A stretch of 36,232 nucleotides of DNA from an uncultured Alphaproteobacteria bacterium (GTDB taxonomy: Bacteria; Pseudomonadota; Alphaproteobacteria; UBA8366; JADFVY01). Position 1 is the stretch's first letter, and the number at the start of each line of letters is the position of its first letter. A program made the position numbers and the translations under genes. Below, in pieces: positions 25,123-35,493 of the stretch. The stretch is taken from positions 1 to 36,232 of the forward strand of contig CAMYNJ010000162.1 of assembly GCA_947259795.1 (NCBI GenBank), in the 5' to 3' direction. Below the pieces are notes generated by a model. The model saw only the letters and a list, made by a program, of their open reading frames with translations, made no database searches and was not told the DNA's origin.

Positions 25123-25752
25123 CTATTTCCAGGCGAAGGCGGGGTCGTCGTAATGGGCGACGCGGGTATCGCGGCCCAGCAGCGCGACCTCGCGGAACTG
25201 GTAGAGCATCGCCGCGGTCGGGGCGAAGACGCGATGGCCGAGCGTCGCTAGCGGTGCGGAGAGGATGGGATGATCGTCGGGGCCGGTTTCGAAATGAGGG
25301 ATGTCGGGGCTGAGAAGGTCGGCGAGCGGAATATGGTAGACCTGATCGACTTCGTGGCGGTCGGGATGGATCGCGCCGACCGCGCTGCCCCAGACCACGA
25401 CCGGCGTGATACGGAAACCGGATCGGGTCGGGTAATCGTCAAGCGTCCCGACGATCCGATCCTCGCCCACTGACAGGCCAAGCTCTTCCTCCAGTTCGCG
25501 CAGCGCCGCCGCGTGCGCCGTCTCGCCCTTGTCCAGCCGGCCGCCCGGCAGGGCGTATTGCCCGCCATGGCGCCGCAGCCCGGCGGGGCGCGTCGTCAGC
25601 AGCAGCGCCGCCTGGCCGCTATCGCCTTCGACAATCACGATGGCCACCGCCGCCCGCCGCAGCGATTCGTCGCCGATGGGCCGCCGTTCGAAGACGGAAA
25701 GCTTCCGCTCGATGTCCGCGCGCAGGTGGGCATTGAAGAAAAGATCGACCAT
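25123..25752 (-). CDS. NUDIX hydrolase (CoA pyrophosphatase-like)
   Basis: 209 aa; NUDIX box GGRLDKGETAHAAALRELEEELGL. Confidence 0.92.
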   Translation of the reverse strand: MVDLFFNAHLRADIERKLSVFERRPIGDESLRRAAVAIVIVEGDSGQAALLLTTRPAGLRRHGGQYALPGGRLDKGETAHAAALRELEEELGLSVGEDRIVGTLDDYPTRSGFRITPVVVWGSAVGAIHPDRHEVDQVYHIPLADLLSPDIPHFETGPDDHPILSAPLATLGHRVFAPTAAMLYQFREVALLGRDTRVAHYDDPAFAWK

Positions 25753-25900
25753 GGTTCCCCGGTTCTCTTCGCCTGTCCTAATGGACCTGCCCCGGCCGAG
25801 CGGGTCAAGCGCCGCCTTCGCGATAATTCCCTTCCCGTGTGGCCGCGCCTGATGTTCAATGGGTCGTGCGGGAACCAGTCACGGGGGAAACAGCCTGTCC

Positions 25901-26956
25901 ATGTCCTATGCCGGAATGACAGATATCGACGCAGCGGCGTTCAACCGAATCGTCGATCTGCGCAGCGATACCGTGACCCGGCCCGGCGAAGGCATGCGCC
26001 GAGCGATGGCGGAGGCGGAGGTCGGCGACGACGTCTATGGCGAGGACCAAACCGTCAATGCGCTGGAAGAGAAAGTCGCCGCGTTGCTGGGCAAGGAAGC
26101 CGGGCTGTTCGTGGCCAGCGGCACCCAGAGCAACCTGACCGCCCTGTTGAGCCACTGCCAGCGCGGCGAGGAATATATCGCCGGCGAGACCTATCACGTC
26201 TTTGCGGAGGAGGCCGGCGGGGCCAGCGCGCTGGGCGGCATAGCGGCGCATCCGCTGCCGATCGATGCGCACGGCGCAATCACGCCGGACCAGGTCGAGT
26301 CTGCGATCAGGCCGGACGATTTTCATTACCCGGTCACGCGGCTCGTCTGCCTGGAAAACACCATGTACGGCCATGTCCAGCCGATCGCCGATCAGCAGGC
26401 CATCGCGTCGGTGGCGCGGCGGCACGGGCTGTCGGTCCATCTGGACGGCGCGCGGCTGATGAATGCGGCGGTGGCGCTGGGCCAGCCGCCGGCGGCCGTG
26501 GCGGCTTGTGCGGATTCGGTATCGCTCTGCCTGTCGAAAGGGCTGGGCGCGCCGGTGGGATCGGTGCTTTCCGGGACGAAGGACTTCATTGCCCGCGCCC
26601 GGCGCATTCGCAAGATGCTGGGCGGCGGCATGCGACAGGCCGGCGTTCTGGCGGCCGCCGACCTTTATGCGCTGGAAAACCATATCGACCGCCTGGCCGA
26701 CGATCACGCCAACGCGAAACGACTGGCCGATGGGCTGGCGAGGTGCAAGGGCCTGGAGATCGAGGCGACCGAAACCAATATGGTCTTCATCGCCCCTCGC
26801 GAAGAAGACCTGGAACCCCTGCGCGCCCACCTGGCCGCCCGCGGCATAATCATCGCCGCCCAGCGGCCCAGCACCCGGCTCGTTACCCATCTCGACATCA
26901 CGGCTGAGGATATCGAACGCACGATCGAGGCGTTCGGGGCTTTCTACAAGGGATGA
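25901..26956 (+). CDS. ltaE: Low-specificity L-threonine aldolase
   Basis: LRSDTVTRPGEGMRRAMAEAEVGDDVYGEDQTVNALE, LVCLENTMYGHVQPI, LSKGLGAPVGSVLSGTKDFI; start codon uncertain among 25859, 25901 and 25916. Confidence 0.94.
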   Translation: MSYAGMTDIDAAAFNRIVDLRSDTVTRPGEGMRRAMAEAEVGDDVYGEDQTVNALEEKVAALLGKEAGLFVASGTQSNLTALLSHCQRGEEYIAGETYHVFAEEAGGASALGGIAAHPLPIDAHGAITPDQVESAIRPDDFHYPVTRLVCLENTMYGHVQPIADQQAIASVARRHGLSVHLDGARLMNAAVALGQPPAAVAACADSVSLCLSKGLGAPVGSVLSGTKDFIARARRIRKMLGGGMRQAGVLAAADLYALENHIDRLADDHANAKRLADGLARCKGLEIEATETNMVFIAPREEDLEPLRAHLAARGIIIAAQRPSTRLVTHLDITAEDIERTIEAFGAFYKG

Positions 26957-26978
26957 CGGTGGGGTCTCAGGCGACCTG

Positions 26979-27548
26979 CTAGAGATACCCGCGGAGGATT
27001 TTCGCGATCCGCTGGGGCGGCAGGGTGGCGGGCAGCAGGGACAGGGGCTCGCCGCCGTGGCCCATCAGATAGATCAGCGTCGTGTGCTCGAAAAGGCGCT
27101 CGAATGCGCCGGGATCGGCGACGCGCTGCGCGGCGATTCGGAAATCGGCGCGGACCTTCGCGATGTCGGCATCCTTACCGGTCAGCCCGACGAAGGAGGG
27201 GTGGAAATTGGCGAGATGGGCGGCCATGCGGGCAGGTGTGTCGTGCTCCGGGTCCACGGTAACGAACAGCGGGACGACCGATTCCGCCTGCGAAGCCAGT
27301 TCGTCCAGCGCGGCCGAGATCGTCCCCAGTGCCATCGGGCAGGCATGCGGGCATTCGGTATAGCCGAACCAGACCAGTTTGAGCCTGCCGTCGAACTCGT
27401 TGCTGCTTCGGGTCTCGCCGCGCTGGTCAACCAGCGTGAAATTCCCGCCGATAGCCAGCGGAAGCGGTTCCGTGGCGGGCGCCGGGCCCGCCACGGCAAC
27501 CAGGAACGCCATGCCGGCGACGCTCCGTACAACAAAACTTCCAATCAC
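26979..27548 (-). CDS. SCO1/SenC-family protein
   Basis: GTG 27548 overlapping the upstream stop; GYTECPHACPMALGTISAAL (CX3C), TVDPEHDTPARMAAHLANFHPSFVGLTG, later conserved-type His (EHTTLIYLM). Confidence 0.93.
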   Translation of the reverse strand: MIGSFVVRSVAGMAFLVAVAGPAPATEPLPLAIGGNFTLVDQRGETRSSNEFDGRLKLVWFGYTECPHACPMALGTISAALDELASQAESVVPLFVTVDPEHDTPARMAAHLANFHPSFVGLTGKDADIAKVRADFRIAAQRVADPGAFERLFEHTTLIYLMGHGGEPLSLLPATLPPQRIAKILRGYL

Positions 27549-28060
27549 TTGCCGGTACCCAGCTTGCCGTCGCGTTCGATGACCTTCATCACGGCGGGAT
27601 CGTTGCGGAACCATTGCTGGGTGGTCTTGCTTTTGGCGTCGACGCCGTTGGCCTCGGCCCACTGGCCGGCGAAGCGGTTGGCGCGTTGCCATTTGCCGTC
27701 CGGCGCTTCGCGCACGAACTGCAACGCGAAGACCTTGATGCCACGGTTGGTCGAGAACAGCCCGTCGGCGGTCACCTGTTTGCCGCAGAATTCCAGCAAT
27801 TCGACGGTCGCGCCGGCGAAAGGCACGACATTCTTCAGCGGCAGGATCAGTTCGCCCTCGCCGGTCAGGAGGCCAAGCTGGCGCTTGCCGCCGCCGCATC
27901 GATCCGGGCAATCGCCGGTCAGTTCGCACAGCGCATCGACGACCTTCGCCTCGAAACGGGTCTTTTCCTCTTCCGGCAGGCCCCAGGATTCGGCGGCGAG
28001 CGCGCCGGCCGTCCATGCGGCGGACAGAACCAGGGTAAGAATCGCTATTATCGCTTTCAT
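27545..28060 (-). CDS. Exported protein of unknown function with CX3C (CPDRC)
   Basis: 171 aa; signal peptide MKAIIAILTLVLSAAWTAGALAAES; CELTGDCPDRCGGGKRQLGLL; translationally coupled to SCO. Confidence 0.85.
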   Translation of the reverse strand: MKAIIAILTLVLSAAWTAGALAAESWGLPEEEKTRFEAKVVDALCELTGDCPDRCGGGKRQLGLLTGEGELILPLKNVVPFAGATVELLEFCGKQVTADGLFSTNRGIKVFALQFVREAPDGKWQRANRFAGQWAEANGVDAKSKTTQQWFRNDPAVMKVIERDGKLGTGK

Positions 28061-28062
28061 GA

Positions 28063-28512
28063 CTACTCCCCGAACGGCTGGATGCCGTAGTCTTCATCGG
28101 TCATGTTGACGATGCCGTGGTCCTCGACCAGGCGGTCGGCGACAAGGTAGTGCATGCCGTCGCGCTCGAACGCCTTGCCCTCCAGCACCACGTGATGGGT
28201 CTGCAGGTCCAGCAGCGCCGGATCGGCCACCGACTGGCCGTTGCCCTGGAAGGAAAGCAGGATATAGGGCGTGCCGTCGTCCGAGAGGATGCCGACGGGA
28301 ATGCCGCCGGCCGCGCACCAGACCGCGCATTGATGATGGGCGGTGCCCAGCGGGTACATGATCTCGGTGAGGTAGCACCAGCTGTCGATGATCTCGCCGG
28401 TGACCTTTACGGTATCCGCGGCCGCGTGCCGCTTGTCGGCGTACGCGCCGGACAGGGGGGCCGCGCAGAGCGTCGCCGCCAGCAGGGCCGCGAACAGATT
28501 TCGCTGTTTCAT
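28063..28512 (-). CDS. Exported protein of unknown function with HXXCX3C-type motif (HHQCAVWC)
   Basis: 149 aa from ATG 28512; signal peptide MKQRNLFAALLAATLCAAPLSGAYA; GEIIDSWCYLTEIM...HHQCAVWCAAGGIPVGIL. Confidence 0.83.
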   Translation of the reverse strand: MKQRNLFAALLAATLCAAPLSGAYADKRHAAADTVKVTGEIIDSWCYLTEIMYPLGTAHHQCAVWCAAGGIPVGILSDDGTPYILLSFQGNGQSVADPALLDLQTHHVVLEGKAFERDGMHYLVADRLVEDHGIVNMTDEDYGIQPFGE

Positions 28513-28525
28513 TCGATCTTCCCTG

Positions 28526-28576
28526 AAAAAAATGCGCCGGCGGGGTTGATGCCCGAAGGGCGGCCGCCGGCGCATT
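28526..28576 (-). terminator. Strong Rho-independent terminator downstream of the Cys-rich gene
   Basis: 13-bp perfect stem AATGCGCCGGCGG/CCGCCGGCGCATT with inner GCCC-GAA-GGGC hairpin; minus-strand T-run from plus-strand gaaaaaaa. Confidence 0.88.
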
Positions 28577-28605
28577 CGTGGACAGTCTGGTCCGCTATCC
28601 CTGGC

Positions 28606-28911
28606 TCAGTTCGCCGCGCAGGGGTTGCAGGGATTCTTGGCTGCGCAGGGGTTGCACGGGTTGGCGGCCGCACAGGGGTTGGCGGCCGCGCACGGGTTGC
28701 ACGGATTCGCCGCCGCGCAAGGGTTGCACGGTTTGGCTGCCAGGCAGGGATTGGCGCAACAGGGGCTGCAGGGGTTCTGCGCGCAGGCCGAGCAAGGGTT
28801 GCACGGGTTGGCGCCGGCCGCGATCGACGCGCCGGGCGCGGCCATGGCCATGGCGGCGGCGGCGACACCGGCGGCGAGGGCGGTCTTGAACTTGCTGTCG
28901 TTGATCGGCAT
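28606..28911 (-). CDS. Small exported Cys-rich NPC-repeat protein
   Basis: 101 aa; N-terminal signal-like helix then [41 protein letters not shown]... with 16 Cys; DNA is correspondingly repetitive. Confidence 0.85.
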   Translation of the reverse strand: MPINDSKFKTALAAGVAAAAMAMAAPGASIAAGANPCNPCSACAQNPCSPCCANPCLAAKPCNPCAAANPCNPCAAANPCAAANPCNPCAAKNPCNPCAAN

Positions 28912-29107
28912 TGGTTTTCTCTCTTCCCAGTATGTTGAAACGGACAGGGTCGTCTCCCTGTGGAAAGAACAATAGCCTTGCCACCGTCACGGGATCATCC
29001 CGCAAATATCACGAAACCGTCCCGGCGGGGCCGAATCCGTTCACATTCGCGCGAGCGAGTTGTCCAACTGTGTGGAATCGGCTCCGGCCCGGCGCAAGCG
29101 GGGACAA

Positions 29108-30576
29108 TCAGGACGCGAGTGGGAGACGGAAGGAGAAAGCGGCGCCGTGGCCGGGCGCGCTTTCGACCTCGATGCGGCTGTCATGGAGCTGCAGGATGCG
29201 CCGGGTAATCGCCAGGCCCAGACCGGCGCCCTCGGGCGCGTCGGCGCGGGATTTCTCGACCCGGTAGAAGCGCTCGAAGATGCGGTCCCGGTCGGCCTCG
29301 GGGATGCCGGGACCGGTGTCGGCGACGCGCGCCTCGATGCCGTCGGCGCCGGCAACGAGCGAGAGCGAGATCTTGCCGCCCTCGGGCGTGTATTTGATGG
29401 CGTTTTCGATGAGGTTTTCAAGCACCCGTTCGATCAGCCCGATATCGGCCTGCACGAAGGGCGCATTGGCGGGCATGTCAAGCTCCAGCGTCATGTTGCG
29501 GCGCTCGGCCTGGAGCTGGAATTTCTGGGTCACGTCCTGCACCAGTTCGGGCAGCGAGAAGGGCTCGAAATTCAGCCGCGTGCCGGTCGAATCCAGCATG
29601 GTCAGTTCGAACAGCTCGGTCACCAGGCGGCCGAGCCGGTCGCCCTGGCGCGCCGCGAGGTCGAGATATTTGCGCTTTTCCTCTGCGCTGAAACTGTCTT
29701 CCTTCATCAACAGGGTTTCCAGATAGCCCTGCAGCGAGGCCAGCGGCGTACGCAGATCATGCGAGATGTTGGCGACCATGTCGCGGCGCGCCGCATCCGC
29801 CTGGCGCAGCTGTTCGATCTGGTCGGCAATGCGCTGCGACATTTCCTCGACGGTCACGCCCAGCCGGTCGATCTCGTCGCCGCCGCGGCGCCAGCCGGCC
29901 AGCTTCATCGGCGATTCGAAACCATCGTCGCGGAACCGGTCGACCGCTTGCGTTAGGCGGCGCAGGCGTCGGGTCAGCCAGGCGAAGGAGAACATGCCCG
30001 CCGCCAGCGCCGCCAGCAGCCCCAGCCCGCCCGCGAACAGCGCCAGCCGCACGATCAGGCTTTCCGAAACCATGCCCGCGACGGAATCGTATTTTTCGCC
30101 ACCCAGCACGACATAGAGATAACCCGCCAGCACGTCCCCGTCCTTCACCGGGGCTGCCGTAAAGGGTTTCTGCGCTTCGGCGTTACGCGGATCGTCGCCA
30201 CGCAGCGGCAGCATGTCGGGCCCCGCGAGCCAGGCCCGCACCGGCGCCAGATCCACCCTGTCGCGCTTCACGCGGCCGGACTCGGCCGAAAAAGCCAGGA
30301 TCGCGCCCTCGCCGTCGAGCAGATAGACCTCGATCCGCGGGTTGATGACCATCAGCTTGTCGAACAGGTCTTTCAGGGCCGGCCGGTTGACCTCGCCGCC
30401 CTCGATCAGCGGGTAGGCGTCGGCGATATACTGCGCCAGCGGCGCGTTGAGGCTCTGGTCCACCTCTTCCTGATAGAGCCGGGTCGAGGCCAGGGTCAGC
30501 GCAACCCAGGCGGCGCCGGTGACGGCGAGGATCGCGATCAGGGCCAGGGTCAGCTTGGCCGACAATGTCCGGGGCA

Positions 30577-30580
<4 letters not shown>
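29108..30580 (-). CDS. Sensor histidine kinase (OmpR-partner type)
   Basis: 490 aa; two TMs, HAMP-like region, ANISHDLRTPLASLQGYLETLL, NLIENAIKYTPEGG, DTGPGIPEADRDRIFERFYRVEKSR. Confidence 0.95.
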
Positions 30581-31317
<737 letters not shown>

Positions 31318-31387
31318 GGGCGATTCACTCTCACGGTTCGGGCCAGTATATGGTGGCGCAGCATAACGTGAGGTTATCACGAATTCG

Positions 31388-32260
31388 TCACGAGCGCGCG
31401 GCGGCCTCCGCCGGGGTCTCGGCTTCGCCCGCCTTCGCGGTCAGCGCCTCTTCGACCGGCTTAAACTTCAGGCTGAGATCGGGGTCCACGCCGTATACGG
31501 TACCGTTCGGCACCTCGACCCAGGGCTCATCGGTGATCGGCTCGGACGCGATCTCGATGCAGCGATAGCGGACGTCATGGGCATGATGCACATGCGGCTC
31601 ATTGCAGATCGGGCAGAGATGCACGCCGTCGCGCTCCACATACCAGAGCGTCCGGCCCAGCCGCGAGCCGGCCAGATGGCCGCCGTTGGTCCACAGCACG
31701 TTGATCCCGACCGGCTTGCCCGGCGCCGCCTCACGGCACCAGTCGACGAGCTGGTTCAGCCCGTCATGGAGAATATCCATCAACCGCCTTTCCGGATTCC
31801 GGCCCCACTGGCTGAGGAGATAGCGGAAGATATGCTCGCTGTCGGTGCGGCCGCCGATTTCGTTGCGGTGCTCAGGCGTGATTTCCGGCAGCATCAGTTC
31901 GCGAACCTCGGCGAAGTTCGGCAGGGTGCCGTTATGGGCGAAGGCCCAGTGCCCGTGAATGAAGGGGTGGGTGTTCTCCAGCCCCGGCGGGCCGACGGTG
32001 GCGCGCCGTACATGGGCGATCACCGCATGGGAATAGACCAGGGCCGCGGCCTTCCTGAAATGCTCGCCCTTCCAGGCGGCCCAGGCCTGCTTTTCCAGAT
32101 AGGGCACGCCGTCGGGATAAGCCGCAATGCCCCAGCCATGGTCGTTGGGCAGGCCAGCCAAGTCTTCCCGGCTCTGGGCCATCAAGGCGTTCTGGGCATG
32201 GACAAGGCTGCACTCGACCCGGGTCGGTTCGTTCGCACAGAAACCGTATAGTCGGCACAT
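31388..32260 (-). CDS. Class II glutamine amidotransferase (YafJ/EgtC-like)
   Basis: 290 aa; MCRLYGF N-terminal Cys, HGWGIAAY, AHVRRATVG, HPFIHGHWAFAHNGTL, TDSEHIF. Confidence 0.92.
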   Translation of the reverse strand: MCRLYGFCANEPTRVECSLVHAQNALMAQSREDLAGLPNDHGWGIAAYPDGVPYLEKQAWAAWKGEHFRKAAALVYSHAVIAHVRRATVGPPGLENTHPFIHGHWAFAHNGTLPNFAEVRELMLPEITPEHRNEIGGRTDSEHIFRYLLSQWGRNPERRLMDILHDGLNQLVDWCREAAPGKPVGINVLWTNGGHLAGSRLGRTLWYVERDGVHLCPICNEPHVHHAHDVRYRCIEIASEPITDEPWVEVPNGTVYGVDPDLSLKFKPVEEALTAKAGEAETPAEAAARS

Positions 32261-32467
32261 TGTTCGTTTCGCATCCGGTTCCGATTCCGTTCACCCTACT
32301 CCTTTTTGCAGGCCGCCACGATGATCGAGGTCAAAACCGGATCGCCTCGCCTCCTGCTCCGATATCGATAAAGTATGATTGTTTTTACCCGCGTTACTGG
32401 TATAAACAAGGGACGCGAAAACAGCGGAACGACGAGCCGAAAACGAGGCCGGGGCGAGAGGGGAAAA

Positions 32468-33421
32468 ATGCTGGCGCTGATCGATATCATTCTGCCGGTC
32501 TTCGGCATCACGGTCTGCGGCTATGTGGCAGGCCGCATGGGTCTGCTGGGCAAGGACGGGATCGATGCGCTTAACCGTTTCGTCTATTATTTCGCCCTGC
32601 CGGCGCTGCTGTTCATCCTGGTGGCGCAGGCCCCGCGCGAGCGACTCTTCTATGCCAATTTCCTTTACGTCTGGATCGGCGCGCTGGTCATCACCTATGG
32701 GGTGACAGCGCTGATCAGCCGCTACATATACCGCGACAGTCTGTCGATCATGTCGATGCGCTGCATCAATGTGACCTTCGCCAATTGCGGTTATATCGGC
32801 ATTCCGCTGGCGATCAGCGCCTTTGGCGATGACGGAGCGCTGCCGGCGGTACTGGGCGTCACCATCCTGGCGGTTTTCGTGATGAGCACGACGATCTTCC
32901 TGATCGAGACCGACCGGAGTCGCCTGGCGGCGGGACAGGCCGTGTCGAAGGCGAAGATCCTGCGTCAGATCGCCATGGCGCTGCTGAAGAACCCGATCAC
33001 CATTCCGGTCGCCATCGGCGTGATGGTTCCGGCATTCCGGGTCACCCTGCCCGAGGTGGTGGTGGATTTCTGCAAACTGCTGGGCGGCGGCGCGATCCCG
33101 GTGACGCTGTTCTCGCTGGGGGTGTTCATCTCGCAGCAATCGTTGAAGCATGTCGGCCGGCAGGCCGGCCTGCTGACCTTCCTGACGCTGGCGGTGCATC
33201 CCTTCGCCGCCTGGGTGCTGATCGAAACCCTGTTCCCGCTGGAGCCCATCTGGGCGGCCTCCACCGTGATGTCTGCGGCCATGCCGGCCGGCGCTACCGC
33301 CTTCGTCATCGCCCAGCGCTACCAGGTGTTCGTGGCCGAGACATCGGCCAATATCCTGCTGTCCACGGTCCTCTCGGTCGGCTCGGTATCGGTGCTGCTG
33401 CTGTTGCTGGGCGCGGCCTGA
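32468..33421 (+). CDS. AEC-family (auxin efflux carrier-type) transporter
   Basis: 317 aa from ATG 32468; PVFGITVCGYVAGRMGLLGKDGIDALNRFVYYFALPALLF, multi-pass, GYIGIPLA, AAMPAGATAFVIAQRY. Confidence 0.92.
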   Translation: MLALIDIILPVFGITVCGYVAGRMGLLGKDGIDALNRFVYYFALPALLFILVAQAPRERLFYANFLYVWIGALVITYGVTALISRYIYRDSLSIMSMRCINVTFANCGYIGIPLAISAFGDDGALPAVLGVTILAVFVMSTTIFLIETDRSRLAAGQAVSKAKILRQIAMALLKNPITIPVAIGVMVPAFRVTLPEVVVDFCKLLGGGAIPVTLFSLGVFISQQSLKHVGRQAGLLTFLTLAVHPFAAWVLIETLFPLEPIWAASTVMSAAMPAGATAFVIAQRYQVFVAETSANILLSTVLSVGSVSVLLLLLGAA

Positions 33422-33526
33422 CTTCGCCGGCCGCGGGCAGCAGAGACACTTGCCGTTATATTCGCGGTATGGTAGTATTTTACTTACAATAAAACTATCT
33501 TTGAGTTCTTGTCCGGAGAAGGCGGA

Positions 33527-34600
33527 ATGAGCGAAAGAATGGCGGTTACCCGCCGCGTGCGGGACTTTCTGGCGGATGATTTCGCCGCGATCGATCCGGA
33601 ACTGCCGCCGCTGCTGGCGGTGCTGAACCGGCGGCGCATGGCCGACTGCTGGCACAAGCATGGCAGCTTCCGCGACCATCTTATCGGCGTCTACCGTATC
33701 CTCGCCCTGTGGGGCCAGCCGCGCGAGGCGCAGTTGCTGGGCCTGCTGCACAGCGTCTATTCCAACGAGTATGTCGACCTGTCCCTGTTCGACGCCGAAG
33801 GCGGGCGCGGCGAGCTGGTGTCGCTGGTCGGCGAGGAAGTGGAATCGCTGATCCATTCCTTCTGCACGATCCCGCGCAACGAATTCGCCATCGCGCTTTT
33901 GCAGCGCGACGATATTCCCGCCGACGGGCTGGTGCTGACCGACACCGATGGCGAATATTTTCCGCTCGACCGACGCCAGGTCGCCATCTTCCTGGCCGTC
34001 ACGCTGGCCGACCTTGCCGAGCAATGGTTCGCCTGGCAGGACCATGTCATGGCCGGCTATCCGCATGTAACCTCCGGCCGGCCGGCCGGCGGCGACTGGA
34101 GCATGGTGGTGTGGCCCGGCCCGATGCGCCCCAGCATGACGAACTGGAGCCTGCTGTCGCGGCTGGCCCGTCACATGCCGGCGCTCGGCCTGCCCGTCCC
34201 GCCGATCTTCAACCTTTGCACCGCCGAATTGTCGCCCGAGGACGAGGCAAGGGCGGTCGCGCTATATTGGGAAGCTGCGAGTAGCCAGACTCGACCGGCA
34301 TCGCGCGACCTGGTCGCCAAGCTGCTGGAAGCCGCGATCGAACATAACCCATGGGCCGCCGAACCGCGCCTGACGCTGGCCCAGCTCTGCCTGATGGACA
34401 GGCAGTTCCAGCGCGCCGAGGATCAGGCAAAAAGGGGGCTGGAACTGCTGTGCCAATGGGGCACGCCCTGGGACAAGCGCATCCCTTGGGCCGGCTGGAT
34501 CGCCTGGGCACGCGTGCTGTTGCAGAATGCATGTAACCGAACCTGGCCCGAAACGATCCGCCAGCACAACAATCTGGGGATGGTCGACGCGGCGGGCTGA
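33527..34600 (+). CDS. Uncharacterised protein; HD-like N-terminal region (HGSFRDHLIGVYRIL) and helical-repeat-like C-terminus
   Basis: 357 aa from ATG 33527 with GGAGAAGG upstream; conserved-looking LLGLLHSVYSNEY; no confident family. Confidence 0.75.
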   Translation: MSERMAVTRRVRDFLADDFAAIDPELPPLLAVLNRRRMADCWHKHGSFRDHLIGVYRILALWGQPREAQLLGLLHSVYSNEYVDLSLFDAEGGRGELVSLVGEEVESLIHSFCTIPRNEFAIALLQRDDIPADGLVLTDTDGEYFPLDRRQVAIFLAVTLADLAEQWFAWQDHVMAGYPHVTSGRPAGGDWSMVVWPGPMRPSMTNWSLLSRLARHMPALGLPVPPIFNLCTAELSPEDEARAVALYWEAASSQTRPASRDLVAKLLEAAIEHNPWAAEPRLTLAQLCLMDRQFQRAEDQAKRGLELLCQWGTPWDKRIPWAGWIAWARVLLQNACNRTWPETIRQHNNLGMVDAAG

Positions 34601-34676
34601 GACGAGCTGCGCCGGCTTGCCCTGGCCGGCATCCCTTCTAGTTTTCTTCACAGGACCACGTTGCAGGGGGAGTCGC

Positions 34677-35486
34677 ATGAGACGGCTGCTTTCGGCGGCG
34701 ACGCCGTTTCTGGCATGGGCGATAGTGGCAACCGGGTCGTTGGCCGACGAACCGGTCGATCTGGAGCTCGTGCTGGCGGTCGATGTTTCGCGCAGCATCG
34801 ACGAGGGCGAGGCCACGCTCCAGCGCGGGGGCTATATCCGCGCCTTCCGCGAACCCGAGGTCATCCGCGCCATACAGCATGGCATCCTGGGTCGCATCGC
34901 GGTGACCTATGTCGAATGGGCCGGGGTCGGGCATTGGCGGCGGCGCGCCGAATGGACCCTCATCGACGGGCCGGAAAGCGCCGGGGCCTTCCTCGCGAAG
35001 CTGGAGGAAAACCCGCCGACCGTGGCCTTGCGCACATCGATCAGCGGCGCCATCGAATTCGGGCTACGCCAGTTCGGCGATAATGGTTTCGAGGGCACGC
35101 GCCGGACTATCGACGTTTCCGGCGACGGGCCGAACAATGACGGCGTCCTGGTGACGACGGCGCGCGACCTGGCGGTCGCCGCGGGGGTGACGATCAACGG
35201 CCTGCCGATTATGGACGCGGGCGGCGGTGCCTATTCCTGGTACAACATCCCGGATCTCGACCTTTACTACGAGAACTGCGTGATCGGCGGCCCCGGCGCT
35301 TTCATCGTCACGGCGGACGGTTTTGCCAATTTCGCCGAGGCAGTGCGGCGCAAGCTGATTTTGGAAATCGCCGGCCGCGGCCCGCCGGACCCGCCGCGCC
35401 TGGTCATGGCGCAGGCCCGAACCGAAACACGCATCCCCCCGCCCTGCGACATCGGCGAACAACTGCGCGGCCAACAGGAGGATTGA
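34677..35486 (+). CDS. DUF1194 (von Willebrand A-like) exported protein
   Basis: 269 aa from ATG 34677; signal peptide, VDLELVLAVDVSRSIDEGEATLQRGGYIRAF, RRTIDVSGDGPNN, GLPIMD...YYENCVIGGPGAF. Confidence 0.9.
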   Translation: MRRLLSAATPFLAWAIVATGSLADEPVDLELVLAVDVSRSIDEGEATLQRGGYIRAFREPEVIRAIQHGILGRIAVTYVEWAGVGHWRRRAEWTLIDGPESAGAFLAKLEENPPTVALRTSISGAIEFGLRQFGDNGFEGTRRTIDVSGDGPNNDGVLVTTARDLAVAAGVTINGLPIMDAGGGAYSWYNIPDLDLYYENCVIGGPGAFIVTADGFANFAEAVRRKLILEIAGRGPPDPPRLVMAQARTETRIPPPCDIGEQLRGQQED

Positions 35487-35493
35487 GGGCGGG

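Noticed and set aside
28606-28911. Repetitive DNA in the NPC-repeat gene considered as a CRISPR or non-coding tandem repeat
   Set aside because: Repeats are short, codon-phased and translate to a signal-peptide-bearing Cys-rich protein; no spacer structure.
32291-34174. 627-aa minus-strand ORF antisense to the AEC transporter and the 33527 gene
   Set aside because: Composition (long runs of His/Gln/Arg/Asp/Gly, no domain logic) is typical of the antisense of GC-rich genes; the plus strand encodes convincing proteins with ribosome sites.
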